Shown one piece after another: positions 1 to 8,947 of a DNA stretch of 64,000 bases. Origin of the DNA: Anaerolineaceae bacterium. Its GTDB lineage: Bacteria > Chloroflexota > Anaerolineae > Anaerolineales > Anaerolineaceae. Where the stretch lies: NCBI GenBank assembly GCA_012839565.1, contig DUMZ01000019.1, positions 62,001 through 126,000 of the forward strand, in the 5' to 3' direction. Position numbers and translations under genes: made by a program. The notes beneath the pieces were generated by a model. It was not told the origin of the DNA, made no database searches, and saw only the letters and a program-made list of their open reading frames with translations. Numbering within the stretch: the first letter of the stretch is position 1; each line of letters opens with the position of its first letter.

Positions 1-461
1 TGCGCCTGTTACTTTTGGGAGATGGTTCCCAACGGTCAAATATCGAAAAGATTTTTGATGTAGCTGGCGTGAGCGAACAAGTCTGGTTTGGCGGTCGTGT
101 GCCGAACGATACCTTGGGCACGTACTACGGCGCGGCGGACGTTTACGTCACACCCAGCCATGTGGATGGGTCTTCGGTATCATTGATGGAAGCCATGGCT
201 TGTGGCTTGCCCTCTTTGGTTTCCGATATTCCTGCTAACCTGGAATGGGTGCGTCATGGCGAGAACGGTTGGGTCTTTCCTGATAATGACCCAGTAAAGC
301 TTGCTGAAATTATCGGCAAATTAAAGAATGACGACTGGCGCGCGATGGCGCACCAAGCCCGTCAGGATGCTCAGGAAAAAGCCAACTGGAACAAGAATAA
401 ACAAAAGCTGTTTGATTGCTATCAATTTGTTCATCAGCTAAAGGATAAAGGTTTGGCATAA
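1..461 (+). CDS. Glycosyltransferase family 4, C-terminal part (truncated by window edge)
   Basis: The frame is open from the first bases of the window, so the gene starts upstream and only about the last 153 residues are seen; the TTG at 15 is not a credible start. The piece has the GT4 donor-binding half of a GT-B fold: an LLLLGDG strand, then ADVYVTPS and the EAMACGLP motif whose Glu contacts the nucleotide-sugar, then the usual ENGWVFP stretch. It probably transfers a sugar from an NDP-donor during surface polysaccharide assembly at the cytoplasmic face of the membrane. Its stop shares one base with the next ATG, so it is the head of the visible operon. Acceptor and donor cannot be told from sequence. 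Confidence 0.9.
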   Translation, partial: RLLLLGDGSQRSNIEKIFDVAGVSEQVWFGGRVPNDTLGTYYGAADVYVTPSHVDGSSVSLMEAMACGLPSLVSDIPANLEWVRHGENGWVFPDNDPVKLAEIIGKLKNDDWRAMAHQARQDAQEKANWNKNKQKLFDCYQFVHQLKDKGLA

Positions 462-1093
462 TGAAAAAAGCGTTCATTCTCCTTAGCGTTTTCGTTTTGC
501 TTTTGACCAGCGCCTGTGATTTGTTCGCATCGCCAGAGTCAAAGCCGACATCTGTGTCGGAACCGTCCGGCATGGAACGCTACTATGGACAGGGAATGAG
601 CATCATGCTTTTGCCAAGCTACGAAGCCCGAAACGTTCGCGATGATTTACCCAAAGTGATTGATGTTATCACACGCTTTACGGGCGGAGATGATGGTCTG
701 CTGGGTGGTCTTTTGGATAACGTTGAGCAAAACGTCGCCTGGTGGGGTTGGGACACCGAAACGCTTGAAGAAAACCCTTTGCGTCTTCTTATTATCAAAA
801 ACAAGGCCCTGCATGCCCTGCCAGTCACCGCCACAGCTGTCACCCTGCAACGCGCTTTAAACAGTGAGACCGCCCAGGTGGAGCAATCCACACTCAATTT
901 GGGAAGCCGTTCAATCGTGCGCCTGAAATATGTAAAAGAAGACGTCGCCTGGATTGCCTATGCCTTCAAAGAGCAAGGTTACTTTTGGCTGGCTTTGTTT
1001 ATGTTTACGCCCGAAGGTTTGATTGGCGCCCAGGATAGTTTTGAAAAAAGCATATCCACGATTATCATTGACCCGGTAGAAAATAATGACTAA
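461..1093 (+). CDS. Small lipoprotein of unknown function
   Basis: A protein of 210 residues starting with a Lys-Lys n-region, a hydrophobic core and a lipobox LTSAC with Cys19, so it is predicted to be exported and lipid-anchored. The mature part shows no family I recognise. It overlaps the preceding glycosyltransferase stop by one base and the next gene by eight, so it is translated with the polysaccharide genes. A role in the export or regulation of the glycan is possible but is only inferred from position. Confidence 0.75.
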   Translation: MKKAFILLSVFVLLLTSACDLFASPESKPTSVSEPSGMERYYGQGMSIMLLPSYEARNVRDDLPKVIDVITRFTGGDDGLLGGLLDNVEQNVAWWGWDTETLEENPLRLLIIKNKALHALPVTATAVTLQRALNSETAQVEQSTLNLGSRSIVRLKYVKEDVAWIAYAFKEQGYFWLALFMFTPEGLIGAQDSFEKSISTIIIDPVENND

Positions 1094-1883
1094 AGAAAAT
1101 CAAAATCAACCCGTTGTGGCAATTATTCAAGCCCGTATGAGTTCAAGCCGCTTGCCCGGCAAGGCACTTTTGCCGATAGCTGGTGTGCCCATGCTTAAAC
1201 GCGTGTTCGACCGCGTGCAACGGGCTTCCCTGGTAGACAAAGTCGTGGTGGCAACCACCAGCGATCCCAGCGACGATGCCATCGAAAAAGCCTGCGCTGA
1301 ATGGCAGGTAGCCTGCTTTAGGGGCAGTCTGTATGATGTGCTGGATCGCTACTATCAGGCCGCGAAGTTTTATGACGCCAGGACCATCGTGCGCATCACC
1401 GCTGATTGCCCGATGATCGACCCCCTTGAAATTGACAAAGTGCTGACACGCTTTTTTGAAACAGACTGCGATTTTGCCGCTAACCGGCTGCCACCACCAT
1501 TCAATCGCACCACACCGATTGGCATGGACACGGAAGTTTGCAGCTTTGATGCTTTGCAACGCGCCTGGGAAAATGCTGAACTGAGTTTTGAGCGCGAACA
1601 CGTTATGCCATGGCTTTACGAAACACCAGGACGAGCCAAAATCTGCGTGGTGGACGACCCGCGCGGGATTGGCCATTTGCGCTTCACTGTGGACACCCCC
1701 GCGGATTACGCGCTGGCTGAACAAATTTACACTTACTTTGGCGAGAACGAGGCTTTTGGGCTTGATGAACTGCTTGCAGCCAACGCCAAACATCCTGAAT
1801 GGCAAGCGTCGCTTAAAGAGATACAACACAAATCCTATTTAGACACAGACCACCGTGCCCTAAATCAAGAAGAAAAACCTTAG
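1086..1883 (+). CDS. SpsF-type cytidylyltransferase-like protein
   Basis: A protein of 265 residues with the N-terminal nucleotide-binding signature QARMSSSRLPGK (residues 15-26) and the downstream TADCPMIDP motif, typical of the SpsF/COG1861 branch of the CMP-KDO synthetase fold. Family members sit in surface-glycan clusters and are thought to activate or handle an acidic sugar with CTP. Here it lies upstream of two further cytidylyltransferases, so several activated sugars, or successive steps, are likely. The start overlaps the lipoprotein gene by 8 bp. The exact substrate is unknown. Confidence 0.85.
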   Translation: MTKENQNQPVVAIIQARMSSSRLPGKALLPIAGVPMLKRVFDRVQRASLVDKVVVATTSDPSDDAIEKACAEWQVACFRGSLYDVLDRYYQAAKFYDARTIVRITADCPMIDPLEIDKVLTRFFETDCDFAANRLPPPFNRTTPIGMDTEVCSFDALQRAWENAELSFEREHVMPWLYETPGRAKICVVDDPRGIGHLRFTVDTPADYALAEQIYTYFGENEAFGLDELLAANAKHPEWQASLKEIQHKSYLDTDHRALNQEEKP

Positions 1884-1904
1884 GAATTATCAGAGATTAT
1901 TGTT

Positions 1905-2783
1905 ATGACATCCATTCCGAACCCAAAATGCCTTTTATGCGGCAGTGAGAAGAGCAAATTATATAAAACAATTGAAAGCTTTGGTCACCCTGTTAGCTAT
2001 TATCTGTGCCTGGATTGTGGTTTTATCTACCAAAACGAAGCTGAGACCATTGCCAAAGACGAGGCTTTTTACGAAGAAAACTATCGTACTTTGTATCAGG
2101 ACAGCGAGGAGCCAACTGCCAAAGACCTGCGCCAACAGACTCTGCGCGCGCTGGACCAAGCTAAATTCCTGCGCGCTAACCTCTACGCGCCCAAAAACGT
2201 TTTGGATATCGGCGCTTCAAGTGGTCTTCTGCTGGATACTTTTCGCCAGGAATTTGGCGCTGGGGTAACCGGCATAGAGCCTGGCAATGCTTATCGTGCC
2301 GCAGCAGAAAAACGGGATATCCAAATGTTTAGTTCCCTGGAAAACCTGCTGGAAACGAATCACAACACGTTTGACCTGGTAACGATGATGCATGTTTTGG
2401 AGCATCTGCCCAAGCCAGTCGAAACTTTGCGTGAGATTCGTCAGTCACTTTTAGCCAGCAATGGCGCGCTTTTACTCGAAGTGCCTAATTTTTACGCCCA
2501 TGATTCGTTCGAACTCGCCCATCTTAGCTGTTTCACGCCACACAGTCTCAAGGAAATCTTGCGCCTGGCGGGTTATGAGATACAGGCTTTTCGCAAGCAT
2601 GGCCATCCGCGTTCAAAGACGCTTGATTTGTATATTGGCGCTTTGGCACGCCCGGTTATCCCCGAGCACGAACCTGGCGTAGTACGCCCCGAACGTTGCG
2701 TGCCCCTAAAACGCGTGTTGTCGATGCTTTGGCGCAAAGTCATCACCCGCTTGCGACCCAAAGATAGCTGGTTGGGAGCGTAG
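1905..2783 (+). CDS. Class I SAM-dependent methyltransferase with N-terminal zinc motif
   Basis: A protein of 292 residues. An N-terminal Cys4 knuckle (C9, C12, C35, C38) precedes a Rossmann methyltransferase core with the SAM-binding loop DIGASSG at 101-107 and the post-motif MHVLEHLPKP, as in the Methyltransf_23 type sugar methyltransferases of glycan clusters. It likely O-, N- or C-methylates a sugar or a glycan terminus. It sits 3 bp upstream of the next glycosyltransferase. The substrate cannot be named. Confidence 0.85.
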   Translation: MTSIPNPKCLLCGSEKSKLYKTIESFGHPVSYYLCLDCGFIYQNEAETIAKDEAFYEENYRTLYQDSEEPTAKDLRQQTLRALDQAKFLRANLYAPKNVLDIGASSGLLLDTFRQEFGAGVTGIEPGNAYRAAAEKRDIQMFSSLENLLETNHNTFDLVTMMHVLEHLPKPVETLREIRQSLLASNGALLLEVPNFYAHDSFELAHLSCFTPHSLKEILRLAGYEIQAFRKHGHPRSKTLDLYIGALARPVIPEHEPGVVRPERCVPLKRVLSMLWRKVITRLRPKDSWLGA

Positions 2784-2786
2784 CGT

Positions 2787-3758
2787 ATGGCCCTTTTGAC
2801 CCTTTTCACAACACCCAAGCCCTTTCAGGACCCTCACATCATCACCATTCAGCGCAACGCCTTGCGATCATGGAAAGCCCTGGGTGATGAAGTTGAGATT
2901 GTGTTCATCGGCGATGAATATGGCATGCCAGAGATTGCCCGGGAATTTGGTTTAATTCACCGCCCCGATGTGCAAGTCAATGAACTTGGCACACCCCTGA
3001 TAAGTTCCATCTTCAATATCGGCAGGGCTGAAAATGACAGTCCTTTTTTGGCTTACGTCAACACAGATATCATTCTTTTCCCTGACTTTCTTGAAACGCT
3101 AAAGAAAGTAGCCAACCATCTATCCAAATTTCTGCTGGTTGGTCAGCGTTACGACCTGGACATCACCGAAGAATTAGCTTTTGAACCAGACTGGCAAACC
3201 AGCTTATTAAAAAAAGCGCAAACTGAAGGCAAACGTCACGCCCGCGCGGGTAGCGATTATTTCATTTTTCCACGCGCTTGTTTTCAGGACATACCCGACT
3301 TTCGCGTTGGCAGAGCGGGCTGGGATAACTGGATGATTTACAAAGCGCGTCGCGAAAAGTGGACCGCGGTTGACTGCAGCGCTGATATCGACATCATTCA
3401 TCAAAACCATGACTACAGCCATCTGGCAGGCGGACAAATCCATTATCGCCAGCCTGAAACCGGTGTCAATATTCGCCTTGCTGGCGGTCGGCGCACCATT
3501 TTCGACCTGGACGACTGCGCCAAACGTCTGGTTGGTGGCAAACTCTTGCCTATGCCACGCAGTCGCACGCGTTTCAAGCGTGAGCTTATCCACTGGCCCT
3601 TACTTAATCTCGGCTGTTATGGAGCCAGTCAGGCATTATTCAAACTCTTAAACCCCGAACAAGCCAAACGCGAACTCGAACGTCAAAAAGAAATGGACGC
3701 CGCTTTGGCGATGCAAGAGGAAGAATTACGTAAAAAACAAAACGAGGGAGGTCGCTAA
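2787..3758 (+). CDS. Putative glycosyltransferase (GT-A like)
   Basis: A protein of 323 residues. The N-terminal half reads like a GT-A domain: a LTLFTTPKPF start, a stretch around residues 90-95 (YVNTDIIL) that could supply the Asp of a DXD-like metal site, and later a WDNWM block seen in surface-glycan glycosyltransferases. The C-terminal 30 residues are rich in Lys, Glu and Gln and probably helical. It overlaps the next gene by one base (TAATG). The assignment rests on weak motifs and on neighbours. Confidence 0.65.
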   Translation: MALLTLFTTPKPFQDPHIITIQRNALRSWKALGDEVEIVFIGDEYGMPEIAREFGLIHRPDVQVNELGTPLISSIFNIGRAENDSPFLAYVNTDIILFPDFLETLKKVANHLSKFLLVGQRYDLDITEELAFEPDWQTSLLKKAQTEGKRHARAGSDYFIFPRACFQDIPDFRVGRAGWDNWMIYKARREKWTAVDCSADIDIIHQNHDYSHLAGGQIHYRQPETGVNIRLAGGRRTIFDLDDCAKRLVGGKLLPMPRSRTRFKRELIHWPLLNLGCYGASQALFKLLNPEQAKRELERQKEMDAALAMQEEELRKKQNEGGR

Positions 3759-4777
3759 TGCCCCGATTTGGCATCAACCCATCCCGTGGAAAGACTTTGG
3801 ACTTTGAACCACCCCGTGTAACCGTGGCGGTACTTACCCATGTGCCCAACCTTACCGGATATTTTCAACACCGTTTGGACGTTACCAAACTGACCCTGCA
3901 AAGCATTCTCAAAAACACCGAAGGCGCTTATGAACTGTTGGTATTTGACAACGCTTCATGCCCCGAACTGGTGGCTTATCTCAAAGAACTTCAGGCCGAA
4001 GGGCAAATTGACACCCTGGTGTTTTCGCAACATAACATCGGCAAACTCAACGCTTTATGGCGCATCGGGCAACTGGCGATGGGCGAGATCATCGCCTACA
4101 CCGACGATGATGTTTACCATCTGCCGGGCTGGTTGCCAGCCCATCTGGCACTGTTTGATGGCTTTCCCAACGTTGGTGCGGTAACCGGCTTTTATATCAA
4201 ACAACGTGTCAACATGAGCAGTAATGCCACGCTTGCCTGGGCCAAAGAGCTGGAAGCCCGCCAACCGCAAGCTGTTCAGCGCGGTCAGCTTATCCCACGC
4301 AAATGGGAAGAAGAATATATGGACAACTCCGGTCGCAGCGAAGAACGCTATCAAAGCGAAATCGCGGGACTTGAAGACATTGTAGTTGAGCAAAATGGCT
4401 TGAAAGCCTGGGTCTCTGCGCATCATTTTCAGGTCATGCTTCCTAAAAAGGTTTTGCTGGAAACACTCTCCGAAATGCTGGAAGATGGCTGGAGCAATTT
4501 GATGATGGGACGCATGGTTGAGATGGATGACCGCATCGATGCCAAGGGCTACCTGCGCCTAACCACTTATGAGCAAACCATGCGCCTTTTGGGCAACGCC
4601 ATCGATGACGAAGTTGCCGCGCTTGCCAAACGTGACGGCGTGCAAACGCAATCATCCGTGCGCGATACACACCAGACGCACCAGGCACGGGGCATTTGGC
4701 GCAACGCCCGGGTACGTGCCCTTGCTGAACGGCTAACCAACTGGCTTTACCAAAAAATCCACAATGGGGGGGCATAA
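3758..4777 (+). CDS. Glycosyltransferase family 2
   Basis: A protein of 339 residues with a GT2 (GT-A) fold: VAVLTHVPN near the N-terminus, LVFDNASC for nucleotide binding, and YTDDDVYHLPGW as the acidic metal/donor motif. It presumably adds a sugar during assembly of the glycan made by this operon. The start shares one base with the stop of the preceding gene, and the stop lies just before the Gfo/Idh gene. No signal peptide or membrane segment is seen, so it acts in the cytoplasm. Confidence 0.85.
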   Translation: MPRFGINPSRGKTLDFEPPRVTVAVLTHVPNLTGYFQHRLDVTKLTLQSILKNTEGAYELLVFDNASCPELVAYLKELQAEGQIDTLVFSQHNIGKLNALWRIGQLAMGEIIAYTDDDVYHLPGWLPAHLALFDGFPNVGAVTGFYIKQRVNMSSNATLAWAKELEARQPQAVQRGQLIPRKWEEEYMDNSGRSEERYQSEIAGLEDIVVEQNGLKAWVSAHHFQVMLPKKVLLETLSEMLEDGWSNLMMGRMVEMDDRIDAKGYLRLTTYEQTMRLLGNAIDDEVAALAKRDGVQTQSSVRDTHQTHQARGIWRNARVRALAERLTNWLYQKIHNGGA

Positions 4778-4778
4778 G

Positions 4779-5774
4779 ATGAAGATTCTAATTGCTGGAC
4801 TGGGTTCTATCGGCAGACGCCATCTGCGGAATCTAATCGCCTTAGGCGAAAAGAATATTATTCTTTACCGCACGGGCAAGTCCACTTTGGACGATGCCGA
4901 GCTGGCGCCATTTCAAACTTTTACTGAATTAGATAAAGCACTTGCTCAAAAACCTGACGGTGTAATAATTGCGAACTCCAGCGCCTTGCATATGGACGTG
5001 GCATTGCCTGCCGCGCGTGCCGGGGCGAATCTTTTAATCGAAAAACCGGTATCGGACACCTTGGACGGTCTGGCTGAATTACAAGAGACACTGGATAAGC
5101 ACGGCAAACGTGCCATGACCGGTTTTCACTTTCGCTATCATCCTGTCTTGCAAGACATCAAGCGCGTCATCCAAGCCGGCACCTTGGGCAAAGTCTACTA
5201 TGCCAAAGCCCACTGGGGAGAGTACCTGCCCGACTGGCATCCCTGGGAAGACTATCGCCAAACCTATGCCGCGCGCGCTGATTTGGGAGGCGGGGTGTTG
5301 AACACGCTTTCGCATCCCTTTGACTACCTGCGTTGGCTGTTGGGCGAGGTGGAAACACTCGGCGCGCAGCTTGCGCATCTAAGCGCGCTTGAATTGAGCG
5401 TGGAAGACCATGCCGATATCAGCCTGAAGTTCGCCAGTGGCGCGATGGCGAGTGTGCATCTTGACTACTATCAAAAACCTGATTCCCATACCCTGGATAT
5501 TACCTTTGAAAAAGGGCGTATCGCGTGGAATAATGCAACGTCCAGCGCGGTGATGCATTACGCCGATGGACGCCCGTCCGAAACGCTTTTGGCGACCGAA
5601 GGCTTTGAGCGCAACACGATGTATCTTGAAGAAATGCGCGCTTTTTTGAGCCTGTGCCGTGGCGAGACGCTGGATTACTGCAGCCTGCAAGATGGCATCA
5701 GAGCGCAGCAAATTGTTATGACCGCCAAACGTTCAAACGCTGCTGGTGGCATGCTTTTGGCAGTAGAGTGGTAG
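4779..5774 (+). CDS. Gfo/Idh/MocA-family NAD(P)-dependent oxidoreductase
   Basis: The start is set at ATG 4779 (331 residues) because a run of G at 4765-4772 gives a spacing of six, whereas an in-frame ATG at 4764 would lie inside the preceding gene and lengthen a Rossmann start that already begins MKILIAGLGSIG. The dinucleotide motif GLGSIGRRH (7-15) and the EKP motif (88-90) are those of this family. Members oxidise or epimerise sugar nucleotides or free sugars. In the context of NeuB and cytidylyltransferases a role like PtmF of the legionaminate pathway is possible, but unproven. Confidence 0.85.
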   Translation: MKILIAGLGSIGRRHLRNLIALGEKNIILYRTGKSTLDDAELAPFQTFTELDKALAQKPDGVIIANSSALHMDVALPAARAGANLLIEKPVSDTLDGLAELQETLDKHGKRAMTGFHFRYHPVLQDIKRVIQAGTLGKVYYAKAHWGEYLPDWHPWEDYRQTYAARADLGGGVLNTLSHPFDYLRWLLGEVETLGAQLAHLSALELSVEDHADISLKFASGAMASVHLDYYQKPDSHTLDITFEKGRIAWNNATSSAVMHYADGRPSETLLATEGFERNTMYLEEMRAFLSLCRGETLDYCSLQDGIRAQQIVMTAKRSNAAGGMLLAVEW

Positions 5775-5784
5775 AATGTGACTC

Positions 5785-6615
5785 ATGACTGAAAGAACAG
5801 TTCTTGACAAATTCAATATGCGCGGAAAAACCGCACTGGTAACCGGCGGAGCGGGTTTGCTTGGCAAACGCTTTTCGCTGGCATTAGCGCAAGCCGGAGC
5901 CAACGTGGTGGTGGCTGATTTGAATTTGAATGCCGCCCAGGCCCACGCCGAGACCTTGGTCAGTAAAGGGTATTCTGCCATCGCGCTCGCTTTGGACGTT
6001 ACCGACCCCGCGTCATGCAAACAAGTTGTCGCCCAAACTTTGGAACATTTTGGTGGCATTGACGCTTTGGTAAACAGCGCCGGCATGGACCCTAAATTCG
6101 ACCCGCAAAACCTGGACAGGCAAAACAAAAACGCTTTTGAAAACTACGACTTGGAAGCCTGGCACTTTACGCTCGAAATCAATCTCACCGGTATGTTCCT
6201 GGCAACCCAAGCCACTGTACCGGCGATGCTTGAGGCGGGCAAAGGCAGTATCGTTAATATCAGTTCAACTTACGGTCTTAATGGCCCCGATCAACGCATT
6301 TATCCGCAGATTGACGGGCAGATTTCTTATAAACCCGTGGATTATTCTGTTGCTAAAGCCGGAGTAATCGGCTTTACACGCTATTTGGCTGCTTACTACG
6401 CCGGAAAGAACATTCGCGTGAACGCTCTTTCTCCCGGTGGCATTTTCAACGGCCACAATGATGACTTTTCACGCAACTACGTTGCGAAAACAATCATGGG
6501 ACGCATGGCAGACATCGATGAGATGGACGCCGCGATGCTCTTTTTGTGTTCCGATGCAAGTAGCTACATGACCGGCAGTAATCTCGTGGTAGATGGAGGG
6601 TGGACAGCATGGTAG
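5785..6615 (+). CDS. Short-chain dehydrogenase/reductase
   Basis: A protein of 276 residues with the classical SDR layout: a glycine-rich cofactor loop TGGAGLLG around residue 20-27, the NSAG strand, an active-site Ser in NISSTYG, and the YSVAK catalytic Tyr/Lys. An insertion before the catalytic Tyr (PDQRIYPQIDG region) is typical of SDRs in nonulosonate and flagellin-glycosylation loci such as PtmA. It probably reduces or oxidises a sugar intermediate. The 3' end overlaps the region before the next ATG, consistent with coupled translation. Confidence 0.87.
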   Translation: MTERTVLDKFNMRGKTALVTGGAGLLGKRFSLALAQAGANVVVADLNLNAAQAHAETLVSKGYSAIALALDVTDPASCKQVVAQTLEHFGGIDALVNSAGMDPKFDPQNLDRQNKNAFENYDLEAWHFTLEINLTGMFLATQATVPAMLEAGKGSIVNISSTYGLNGPDQRIYPQIDGQISYKPVDYSVAKAGVIGFTRYLAAYYAGKNIRVNALSPGGIFNGHNDDFSRNYVAKTIMGRMADIDEMDAAMLFLCSDASSYMTGSNLVVDGGWTAW

Positions 6616-7871
6616 AAAAACAAGAAGTCTTGGCTATCATCCCAGCGCGGGGCGGTTCAAAAGGTATTCCCGGAAAAAACATCAAACCTTTCGCCGGATA
6701 TCCTTTGATTGCTTACAGTATTTTGGCCGCCTTGCGTTCAGAGCAAGTCAGCCGGGTTGTTGTTTCAACCGACGATGAGGAAATTGCCCGAATCTCGCGT
6801 GAGTGGGGAGCCGAAGTGCCCTTTATGCGTCCCGCGGAACTAGCCCAGGATCATTCCACCGATTACCCCGTTATTGTGCATGCTTTAGAGTGGCTGGCAG
6901 AGCATGAAAACTATCACCCTGATGTAGTCGTACAACTGCGCCCCACTTCACCTGTACGCCCCACGAGGCTGGTAGATGACGCGATAGACATCTTGCTGGC
7001 GCATCCCGAAGCGGACAGTGTGCGTGGCGTGGTGCCAAGCGCCCAAAACCCCTTTAAGATGTGGACTATTGACCCTGACACAGGCGAAATGAAAACCCTG
7101 CTGACTGTTCCAGGCATCAAAGAGCCCTATAATGCGCCACGCCAGGCCTTGCCGGATACTTTCTGGCAAACAGGTCATATTGACGCGATACGGGTCGCAT
7201 CTGTTTTTGAAAAAGAGTCGCTTAGTGGCGATGTCATCTACCCGCTTTACATCGACCCGAAATTTACCGTGGATATTGATATCCCCAGCGACTGGCCGGT
7301 TGCTGAAGCGACCTTGCGCGAACTGGCCGCTGAAGTTGTGGACCCGGCTAATTTACGTCGCGCTTTTCCTGCCCGACCGCGTTTTTTGGTGATGGATTTC
7401 GACGGCGTTTTTACCGATAACCGTGTGATTGTCGATGAAAATGGACTTGAAAGCGTACGCGCGGACCGGTCAGATGGTTTGGGTTTCGGTCTCTTAAAAG
7501 CGCAAACGCCGGTAGAATGTATGATTATCTCAAAAGAGCGCAATTTGGTCGTTGCCCAGCGTGCTAAAAAGTTGGGCATCCCTGTCTTACAGGCGATTGA
7601 TGACAAAGCCACCGCTTTGCGTGACGAGATGCGCAAACGGGGTATGCGCGCTGAAGAAACCATCTTCGTTGGCAACGACGTCAACGATTTGCCAACTCTG
7701 GACGTGGCTGGCTATTTTGTCGCGCCGGCTGATTCTCACCCCGAAGTTATACGACGGGCAGATTTAATTTTGACTAAAAAAGGTGGGCGCGGTGCTTTGC
7801 GCGAACTTTGTGATATGCTCATAAGACATTGGCAAACGATATCCCACCATGAAACCCTGAATGGAGACTAA
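6609..7871 (+). CDS. Acylneuraminate cytidylyltransferase fused to a KdsC-type HAD phosphatase
   Basis: ATG 6609 is preferred over the in-frame GTG 6600 because a GGAGG sits at 6596-6600. The 420-residue protein has two domains. The N-terminal one carries PARGGSKGIPGKN (12-24), the CTP-binding signature of CMP-sialate/CMP-KDO synthetases. From about residue 260 a HAD domain begins with DFDGVFTDN (nucleophile and acid Asp) and ends with GNDVNDLP. The second domain resembles KdsC and the C-terminal domain of animal CMAS. It may dephosphorylate a nonulosonate 9-phosphate or act as an oligomerisation module, with the first domain making the CMP-sugar. Next to NeuB, this is the activation step of the pathway. 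Confidence 0.9.
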   Translation: MVEKQEVLAIIPARGGSKGIPGKNIKPFAGYPLIAYSILAALRSEQVSRVVVSTDDEEIARISREWGAEVPFMRPAELAQDHSTDYPVIVHALEWLAEHENYHPDVVVQLRPTSPVRPTRLVDDAIDILLAHPEADSVRGVVPSAQNPFKMWTIDPDTGEMKTLLTVPGIKEPYNAPRQALPDTFWQTGHIDAIRVASVFEKESLSGDVIYPLYIDPKFTVDIDIPSDWPVAEATLRELAAEVVDPANLRRAFPARPRFLVMDFDGVFTDNRVIVDENGLESVRADRSDGLGFGLLKAQTPVECMIISKERNLVVAQRAKKLGIPVLQAIDDKATALRDEMRKRGMRAEETIFVGNDVNDLPTLDVAGYFVAPADSHPEVIRRADLILTKKGGRGALRELCDMLIRHWQTISHHETLNGD

Positions 7872-7873
7872 AA

Positions 7874-8935
7874 ATGATTGATATTGAATTCTACATGAAA
7901 GTATATGACCTTAAAAAACGTCTGATGAATGGCGAAAAAATGCCCCGCGCCTTTTTGGAAGAGCAATTTGAAGCCTTTCGCAGCCCTGATCCAGTCGTTT
8001 ACAACATAGAAACAACCAACGCCTGTAATATGCGTTGTGAAATGTGCCCCCGCACAACCATGATGACCCGACCCATCGAAACCATGTCGCCCGAACTTTT
8101 CAAACGCGTGATTGACCAGCTGAAACCTTTCAGCACCGAGCAACTCAATCGCTGGGAAAAATTTGTGACGGAAAATTATGGCATTCACAAAAATGATATG
8201 AGTGAGAACCACTTTTTCCTGTATGTCATTCCACGCGTTATCGTCCTGCATGGCTATGGCGACCCACTGTTGGATAAAAACATGCCACAATACGTCAAAT
8301 GGATGACCGAACGCGGCCTTGAAAGCTACTTCTCGTGTAATCCTGCGAATATTAATATGGAACGCACGATTGAAACCTTTGAAAATGGTTTGGGTTATGT
8401 GAAGTATTCCATTGAGAGCGTTGACGACGATCGCCATAAAGAAGTGCGTGGCAAAGCGTCTAACTTTACTGAGTCTTACAAAAATATCCTTAAACTCTTG
8501 GAGCTCAAAGCCCAACGCAATTACCAGACAACCATTGTGATTACCATGATTAATCTCAACAAACCCTGGCAGGCAGACGAGTTTGAACGCTTGAAAGAAG
8601 CCTTTAAAGGTTTGGATGTTTATGTTTATCTCAAGAGCCAGGACCAAATGTGGTACGAAGATACCCAACAGGTCACACAATCCATTCACTGGCTGGAATT
8701 CTGTCAGTTCCCCTGGTCATCCATGACCATCAAGTCAAACGGTGAAGCGACAGAATGTGTGGAAGATTTTAACAATGAAATCATTCTTGGCGATACGCGC
8801 ACCGAAAGCTTGTATGATATCTGGAATGGCGCGAAGTACATTCAATTCCGCAAAGATCATTTTGATCTCAAACCAGGCATTAAATGTACCGAACAATGTG
8901 ACATGAACTTAATTGGACAATTCCTGAGTGCCTGA
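7874..8935 (+). CDS. Radical SAM enzyme with C-terminal auxiliary cysteines
   Basis: A protein of 353 residues. Cys51, Cys55 and Cys58 form the CxxxCxxC radical SAM [4Fe-4S] motif (ACNMRCEMC), followed by the HGYGDPLL strand. The C-terminal region holds four more cysteines (277, 295, 338, 342) in a SPASM/twitch-like arrangement, ending KCTEQCDM. It starts 2 bp after the cytidylyltransferase-HAD stop and ends 12 bp before neuB, so it belongs to the same pathway. Possible roles are dehydrogenation, epimerisation or deoxygenation of a sugar. The substrate is not known. Confidence 0.88.
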   Translation: MIDIEFYMKVYDLKKRLMNGEKMPRAFLEEQFEAFRSPDPVVYNIETTNACNMRCEMCPRTTMMTRPIETMSPELFKRVIDQLKPFSTEQLNRWEKFVTENYGIHKNDMSENHFFLYVIPRVIVLHGYGDPLLDKNMPQYVKWMTERGLESYFSCNPANINMERTIETFENGLGYVKYSIESVDDDRHKEVRGKASNFTESYKNILKLLELKAQRNYQTTIVITMINLNKPWQADEFERLKEAFKGLDVYVYLKSQDQMWYEDTQQVTQSIHWLEFCQFPWSSMTIKSNGEATECVEDFNNEIILGDTRTESLYDIWNGAKYIQFRKDHFDLKPGIKCTEQCDMNLIGQFLSA

Positions 8936-8947
8936 TAAGGAGTATTG

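Noticed and set aside
1143-1829. Long minus-strand frame of 228 codons opposite the SpsF-type gene
   Set aside because: It mirrors a clearly supported gene, has no ribosome site and its product has no family features.
7868-8689. Minus-strand frame of 273 codons opposite the radical SAM gene
   Set aside because: It is a shadow of a gene with an intact CxxxCxxC motif; composition rich in Phe, His and Asn is typical of antisense reading.
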